Assembly: GCA_946406115.1 (NCBI GenBank)
Contig: OX291556.1
Coordinates: 11,004,501-11,068,500, forward strand
Direction of reading: 5' to 3'
Origin: Apoda limacodes
Taxonomy: Eukaryota > Arthropoda > Insecta > Lepidoptera > Limacodidae
DNA length: 64,000 nucleotides
The stretch's first letter is position 1; every line of letters begins with the position of its first letter. The notes beneath the pieces are model-generated. The model ran no database searches. It was not told where the DNA came from and worked only from the letters and a program-made list of their open reading frames with translations. Shown piece by piece: positions 58,639 through 64,000 of the stretch. Made by a program: the position numbers and the translations under genes.

Positions 58639-58903
58639 CTCGAACTGTAAGAACCGGTATATGAACAACAACTTGAGTTATAAATATCAGTAAGACAAAT
58701 TATAATACAACTTTAAACATGCATGGAATAAAGGAACTCGCTAACGAAAAAATAGTAGATGCAGCTATCTAATAAAATGTTACAGAACTTCTGATAAACG
58801 ATATTATTGCAGAAATACAATCACACTCATTATAGCTCGTTAACATTTCCCATTTCATAACTGGCATCCGTTTCATACGTGAAAGACTTAGTTGCCTACT
58901 TAC

Positions 58904-59003
58904 CGTAGTTATAAATATTCGGCGCATACATGTGGCGCGGTTCAAAGGCAAGACGGCGAACGGTGCTCCAAGGAGAGTATCCGCGAAACGGTATAAATTT
59001 CTA
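58904..59003 (-). CDS. Candidate 97-100-bp coding exon (unidentified gene)
   Basis: The minus strand has a pyrimidine-rich acceptor (CTTGTTTATTCTAG, or TAG three bases on) and a consensus donor ACTACG|GTAAGTAGG (from 58903). Two frames are open. One (RNLYRFADTLLGAPFAV, LPLNRATCMRRIFITT) ends in phase 0 and would splice in frame to the exon at 57848. The other (FIPFRGYSPWSTVRRLAFEP, RHMYAPNIYNY) ends in phase 1. It is GC-rich relative to the flanks. It would lie upstream of 57714-57848 in the same gene, with the 43-bp satellite inside the intron. Confidence 0.4.
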
Positions 59004-59009
59004 CTAGAA

Positions 59010-60600
59010 TAAACAAGCGGGGAGCACAAATAAACAGTGCGCCCATACGTTATGTCTCATAACCGCATTATGAAGCTGATCTGTGAGTCGCAGATTGGTT
59101 GTTAATTCAGTCGTTTTGCGAAACAGCTGGCTCGCCTGAAGCTACTGTTTAGTTGACTGTGCGTGGTTGAAGCTAATGATTTATTTTATAAGCTCCAGTT
59201 TACTTTGAACAGAAAAATCTAACCCGGTGTTTTATGATTATTATGATGGGTACCTACATAATATTTTACATTTTATAATGAAAGCCATGCCTGTAGTAGA
59301 TCTTAGAATTTTTTCTAACAAAAAATAAATAAACAATCGCCTAATCCATCGCATTGGTCAGGAACTTGTCTAGCTAAAATTGTGTTGTAAGCTTAGTATC
59401 AATTCTTAAGTATTTTTTTCTTGTTTAAATTAATATATGGAAAAGAAGCAGCTGTTCTAGCGGACGCATTTTGAGAATTTTTTTGCAATGCTAACAAATA
59501 CGTAAAGGCAATAGCAGAGTTGAAACTCGCACTAAGATCTCCAATAAAATCTTAAAATTACTAAAAAAAAATAATGCAAGTAGTGAATTAAGGCTTAATC
59601 ACAAAATTTATTTGTAAACCATAATAAAAAATGTGTATGATATACTAAGTGACAGGAAAAATAAACTTAACATTTAAATTGCAACACTCTAGTTCCTGGA
59701 ATAACAAGGTGTTGTGTCTACAGCTCTTCAAGAAAAAACTGATAATTCGTTATGTTCGCGACACATCAAATCTACTATTGTAGATACGTCGTTTAAAGCG
59801 TAGTGTCTACATATGAAATTGTAAAAACGTTTTTAAATGTTTTGATTAAGTAAGCACTATGAATGAAAAGTTTGATTTGAAATAATCGGTTTAAAATCTT
59901 AAACCTTAAATACTGACGTCATATGCTTTATATCCAGATTTATATAAATAAATGTTAATAAATGTGTTTTGTTATTTGCAGCTTATCTAAATTCTAACTT
60001 GAAAATTGACCTAATACAAGAAACTATAATATGAAAACATTCATGAAGTTTAAATTTTAAACCATAAAACATGCCCTTCACCTAATTTTTGTCATACAAA
60101 ACAAAATGCATGGCTTTTTAAACAAGTTAGGCAAGTCGGTCATGTAATAGGAGTTGCGCACCAGTGCCCACACAAGTATTTGTATGTAGGTACACAGTGG
60201 TCGACCTTGGTGGTGGGTGGTTATGGACTTATGCCCTTGATTGTGCTTAGGCTAATGACGCAGAATTACAGACCGCTTTTAATTACCTTTTTTAATACGA
60301 AATAAAACTGAATAGCAAAATAAAAATGCAGATTATAATAAATATAAGTACATCAACCTTACTTCATAGCACTCACAAATATATTTTTTTGTTTAGTTAT
60401 TATTTTATCTAAATTTTTATTTTTATAAGTTTATTAATTTTATTTATCCTTTACAATTAAAGTATTATACAATGTTTACAGTATTTCATATCAAAAAAAA
60501 AACCTCTAAGGGTTTAAATATGGTGTGAGAGTCCACTTATGATAATTTTATTCATCATTATTCTAGATATATATTTTATTCTAAATATATTTATACAAAT
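59010..60600. other. AT-rich DNA
   Basis: A short less AT-rich stretch at 59040-59165 precedes the exon candidate on its strand. No core promoter is clear. Otherwise nothing. Confidence 0.45.
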
Positions 60601-60603
60601 ACA

Positions 60604-60606
60604 TAT

Positions 60607-60693
<87 letters not shown>

Positions 60694-60705
60694 TATATGC
60701 ACATA
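60604..60705. repeat. (TA)n microsatellite with (AC)n edges
   Basis: About 60 bp of uninterrupted TA from about 60618 to 60679, flanked by ACACACACAT and ACACACATATACACATAT. The long frames on both strands (70-80 codons of IYIYIY) are artefacts of this repeat. Confidence 0.97.
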
Positions 60706-60709
60706 CAAT

Positions 60710-63060
60710 CTATATTTTATATACATAATGTCTATAAAAGTTCATGCTTCCGATTCTAAACATCTTACAAAACACACGTGAGATATCTTTTTAACTTTCT
60801 TTTTAATGATTTCTCATACATGTTTTGTATTTCACCTGGCAAATCATTTATTATTTTTGGCATCAAATATTGAATAGTTCCTTTACAGCATACATTGATA
60901 TATTTAAGTTCTACGTAATAATTTAAATAGCTTAGGTTTCTTAAATTTTTTGGACGTTAACGTTCTATTAGATATGTTTTATAACTGGGATTTCTGTGTT
61001 TTGTGTGTTTTTAATCTGTATTTTGTTTTGTATTGTGTGAGGGTTTATTGTTGCCAAATAAATGTCTATCTTCGTCTGTGTTTACTATAAGACAACTAAC
61101 TCTTCCTACCAATGTTACCCACATTTAATATTTCTTTCATATTATAACGGGGGAGTAGACTGAATGGGGGAGCTCGGGCAGGTGACTTTACATATGCCTC
61201 CCTAAATGCCAATGACCCCGGTCAGACAAATACGCATAAAAACTCCCCTTATCATTGTTATTATTGATGAAACAACGCCTGATATTTAATAACTCCCCAA
61301 GGAACTTTATAACAGTTATTTTTAGCTTAATTAGCAAATGCCATTAGTAATTATACGTGGTCTGCTAAAGTTTGAAACTTTAGCAGTTTAATTTACGCCC
61401 TAGCACAAATGGGAATCGAGTGACAAATTCTACACTGTTAATTATAAGGTAAGTAACTACATTTACGGTATGAAATGGCTTGTTATTGTGGCATCACCTA
61501 AAATAATTGTATATAACTACTATTCTATATAATTTATTATTTTTACGGTACATAGCATTTTATAAATATTAAATCTATATAATTAATTAGATTTCTTCTC
61601 ATTAATATTTAAAATAAATGAATAAGGACACTCAAAATTTAAAAAATGTGTCTTTCGGAACATTCTGGATCCTGAAACTAAGGGTTCTTTTTATTTTATT
61701 ATTGAATTTTAATTGCATTATGGCAAACAATGTGACCAGCTTATACAATCGTTATTTTGTTATTTCATTAATTAAGTTTTTTTTTTATTTGGGAAAAAAT
61801 ACCTTCTATGGTCAAAGTCATTTAGTGGGCTATGACACAGGCTATGGAATGAGTTGTGTCCGGTGTTTCTATCTATTTTCTTTCACTATTTATTCCCGAT
61901 GTAAAATGTTTAGCTGTATAACACATAAAACGTAAACATATTAAAAGTAGATAAACATAGTTATGTTATGGTATACATTATATAACTATATCAATCTAAA
62001 ATTAATTTTGAAGACTTGACTATAAAATTTTAATATTCAAATTAGGCTTTTAACATCGTGGAAGTGAACTCACATGCCCAAAAAAATCATCTCATACCCA
62101 TAATAAAAATGGCTACATTGGTTAACCTCAGTAGGCTACAATTATAATGATTATACAGCTTCTTTTGTGTAGTAATATATACTACTGTATAATAAAGGTA
62201 TATTTAGGTATGTTTATTTACTACAAGATGCGTCTCAACACTGTACCTACATCATCATTGTTGGCTGTATGTCTCAAAATGTGAGAATGGTGAAAGACAT
62301 TAATATTATACTATTAGTAAGAAACCGAAAGTTATGTCTGGCTTAAAGCTCATACTAACGAAGAACGATGTCGTTCGGGAAATCTAAAGTTCCACCTTCG
62401 GGCTGACTCTGGACGACGATCCCAATTCCAATTGAACGGCGAACTTTAAATATCTCGTATAAAAGCTCACACTTTCAAATACTTACATTGCATTTATGTT
62501 TCGTAATGAGTAATCTTAATAATTACATTTGATTTTGTAGCATAAAAAATATGTAATTAGTGGTTTACTTGATGACAAAATCGTCATAAACAAGTGTATG
62601 TCCACATGGGGCTCGTTTCAGATATTCCTGGAACAGTAAATATCAAACAAATCAAATCAAACAGACAACACACTGTGCGTGTGTTTACTTTTAGTACTTA
62701 CGTCGAAGTTATTTCTCACTTACGCAAAATAAGTACTCAGAAGCGAAAAAAATAGAAATATGAAGGATTATTTACAAAAGGATCATCTTGAGTTTTGAAC
62801 TAATGCCCATAGCACATATGCAGATATTATAAATGCAAAAATTTTACAACAAACGTTAGTGAGTTTGTATATAACAACAACTTAACCAATTTGCCTGAAA
62901 TTTAAAATGAAGATAACTTATACCATGACTTAGCTCATATGCTAGTCATCATCACGTAATTTTTAAAGGTCCCATAGGAAAAACTTTAATTGAATTATTA
63001 TAGGCACAGTTATAGCCCATGGTTCTTTAAACTTTAAACTTCTTTATGATATAATAATAA
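60710..63060. other. AT-rich DNA, no firm gene
   Basis: The plus frame 61618-61935 (105 codons, ATG start) is Phe/Asn/Tyr-rich with no motif. A less AT-rich patch at 62375-62445 is too short to interpret. Confidence 0.5.
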
Positions 63061-63063
63061 TAA

Positions 63064-63302
63064 CAATCATTTTAGGACATATCACTCAGCGCCATTTAGA
63101 CCCAAACTAAGCAAAACATATATAATGAAAACGAGACAACGGATACAAATACTTTCGTACTGTTTCTTAAATACATACATATCATACATAAATACACCCA
63201 GACTCAAAACAAACACAATATTTATCACATAAATGTTTGTCCAGAGCGGGAATCGAACCCAAACCCTCTGCACAGCAGCCGGACAGACTACCAACTAGGG
63301 TT
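63064..63302 (-). mobile_element. tRNA-derived SINE, complete (copy 3)
   Basis: The minus strand has A box CTAGTTGGTAG (63288-63298) and a perfect B box GGTTCGATTCC (63249-63259). The body has GGACAAACATTTATGTGATA, GTTTTGAGTCTGGGTGTATT and GTATTTGTATCCGTTGTCTC, ending near GGCGCTGAGTGATATGTCC. The best-preserved head in the window. Confidence 0.92.
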
Positions 63303-63737
63303 CTAACATTCTTTTCTTTTCTGGACATGAACAAGTTAATCCAGAATAATCCTTAGTACTCTTTTAGGAAGACTGGAAGAACCAAGATCTTGAATATGTA
63401 CCAAGTACCATAAAGAATAGAATAGGAGAGTTTCCATACAAGATAGGTCGACGATTCCAGAAACATGAACTGGGCTAAAGCATGCTGGATCCTGATTCCA
63501 AATTCCCTCAATACCTAATCTAAACAAGTTTTAGCCAATAAATTGCCTATAGAATTTGTGTGTTTAAAATTGTCATCACAAGCGTATTTTTGAAACAAAA
63601 ACATGGTCGGGATTTTTTCAGCCAGAATTTAATTTCGATAGCTCACTGGATAGAGAAAGACGGAATCTTAGGGTTGCCAGTTCAAGACTTGGCTGCTATG
63701 AAAACAAAAATAGTTGTTTATAGAAATAATGCAGACT

Positions 63738-63972
63738 CCCTCGCAGCCTAGTTGGTAGTGGTAGTGTGACCGGTTGCTGTGCAGAGGGTGTGGGGACAAA
63801 CATTTATGTAATAAACATTTGTGTTGGTCTTGGGTCTGGGTGTATTTATGTTTGATATGTATGTAATTACAAAAAAAAGTAATGTATTTGTATTTGTATC
63901 CGTTGTCTGGTATCCATAACACAAGCTTTGCTTACTTTGGGGCCAGACGGTGCTGTGTGTAATGGCCAAAAA
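63738..63972 (+). mobile_element. tRNA-derived SINE, B box deleted (copy 4)
   Basis: CGCAGCCTAGTTGGTAGTGG, GTTGCTGTGCAGAGGGTGTG, then directly GGGACAAACATTTATG. The segment holding the B box in copy 3 is missing. Body and tail (GTCTTGGGTCTGGGTGTATT, TATCCATAACACAAGCTTTG, GGGGCCAGACGGTGCTGTG) are intact. Opposite orientation to copy 3, 436 bp away. Confidence 0.92.
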
Positions 63973-64000
63973 AAATAAAATAAGGTAAATGCAACTTTAT

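Noticed and set aside
60514..60781. 70- and 80-codon frames on both strands rich in Ile and Tyr
   Set aside because: They are direct readings of the (TA)n/(AC)n microsatellite.
61618..61935. 105-codon plus-strand frame with ATG
   Set aside because: AT-driven composition, no signal peptide or domain, no promoter or splice context.
1..64000. CRISPR array, operon, Shine-Dalgarno sites, phage or plasmid features
   Set aside because: Nothing prokaryotic in the window. Tandem repeats are minisatellites without unique spacers.

Overview
The window is AT-rich eukaryotic nuclear DNA with no operons, no dense genes and no prokaryotic signals. It is almost certainly from a moth or butterfly. That call rests on repeat families I recognise from lepidopteran genomes: the 3' ends of a LINE beginning ATACCACTAAGGTGGCAAAC on the opposite strand, a repeat bounded by AGGGTTCCGTACC and GGTACGGAACCCT, a repeat carrying CCCGCGGGAACTTTTGAAT and ending TTTATAATATTAATGG, a tRNA-headed SINE, and decayed RTE- and Jockey-type reverse-transcriptase tails. 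Species cannot be called. The texture (long AT-rich single-copy DNA, many small old repeats, no long ORF) fits intergenic or deep intronic sequence.

No complete protein-coding gene is visible. Most ORFs of 60-110 codons look like chance readings. The best coding candidates are short exon-like blocks with consensus splice signals. On the minus strand, 57714-57848 is 45 open codons between a strong acceptor and a GTGAGT donor, and 58904-59003 ends at GTAAGT in a phase compatible with the first. On the plus strand, 35665-35763 is a 99-bp GC-rich block. A non-coding exon candidate lies at 38204-38261 beside a GC-rich island, and a very strong acceptor sits at 37162. I could not assign any of these to a known gene.

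Layout. 1-5 kb: SINE-tail and LINE remnants, then a cluster of three unnamed or degenerate repeats at 4.3-4.8 kb and a 102-codon ORF. 7.9-10.1 kb: an interspersed repeat, a GC-rich island and a 58-bp duplication. 11-13.6 kb: LINE fragment, RTE pseudogene and a 206-bp inverted-repeat element. 16.7 kb: a perfect 26-bp-stem hairpin. 17.8-18.7 kb: a Jockey-type LINE tail nested inside an older repeat, with a visible 10-bp target duplication. 19.2 kb: a five-copy degenerate minisatellite. 22.7-23.5 kb: tandem repeat copies with a foldback. 25-36 kb: scattered repeat pieces, two hairpins, GC islands. 37-43.8 kb: LINE, SINE and (TAA)n-tailed fragments. 45-50 kb: small tandem repeats and a broken coding remnant. 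52.8-53.8 kb: LINE tail, foldback-ended repeat and SINE end to end. 58.1-58.6 kb: a 43-bp satellite with 86-bp higher-order structure. 60.6 kb: a long (TA)n tract. 63.1-64 kb: two SINEs in opposite orientation.

Nothing here forms a recognisable new multi-gene system. The value of the window is in the exon candidates, the datable insertions and the unusual inverted or tandem structures.
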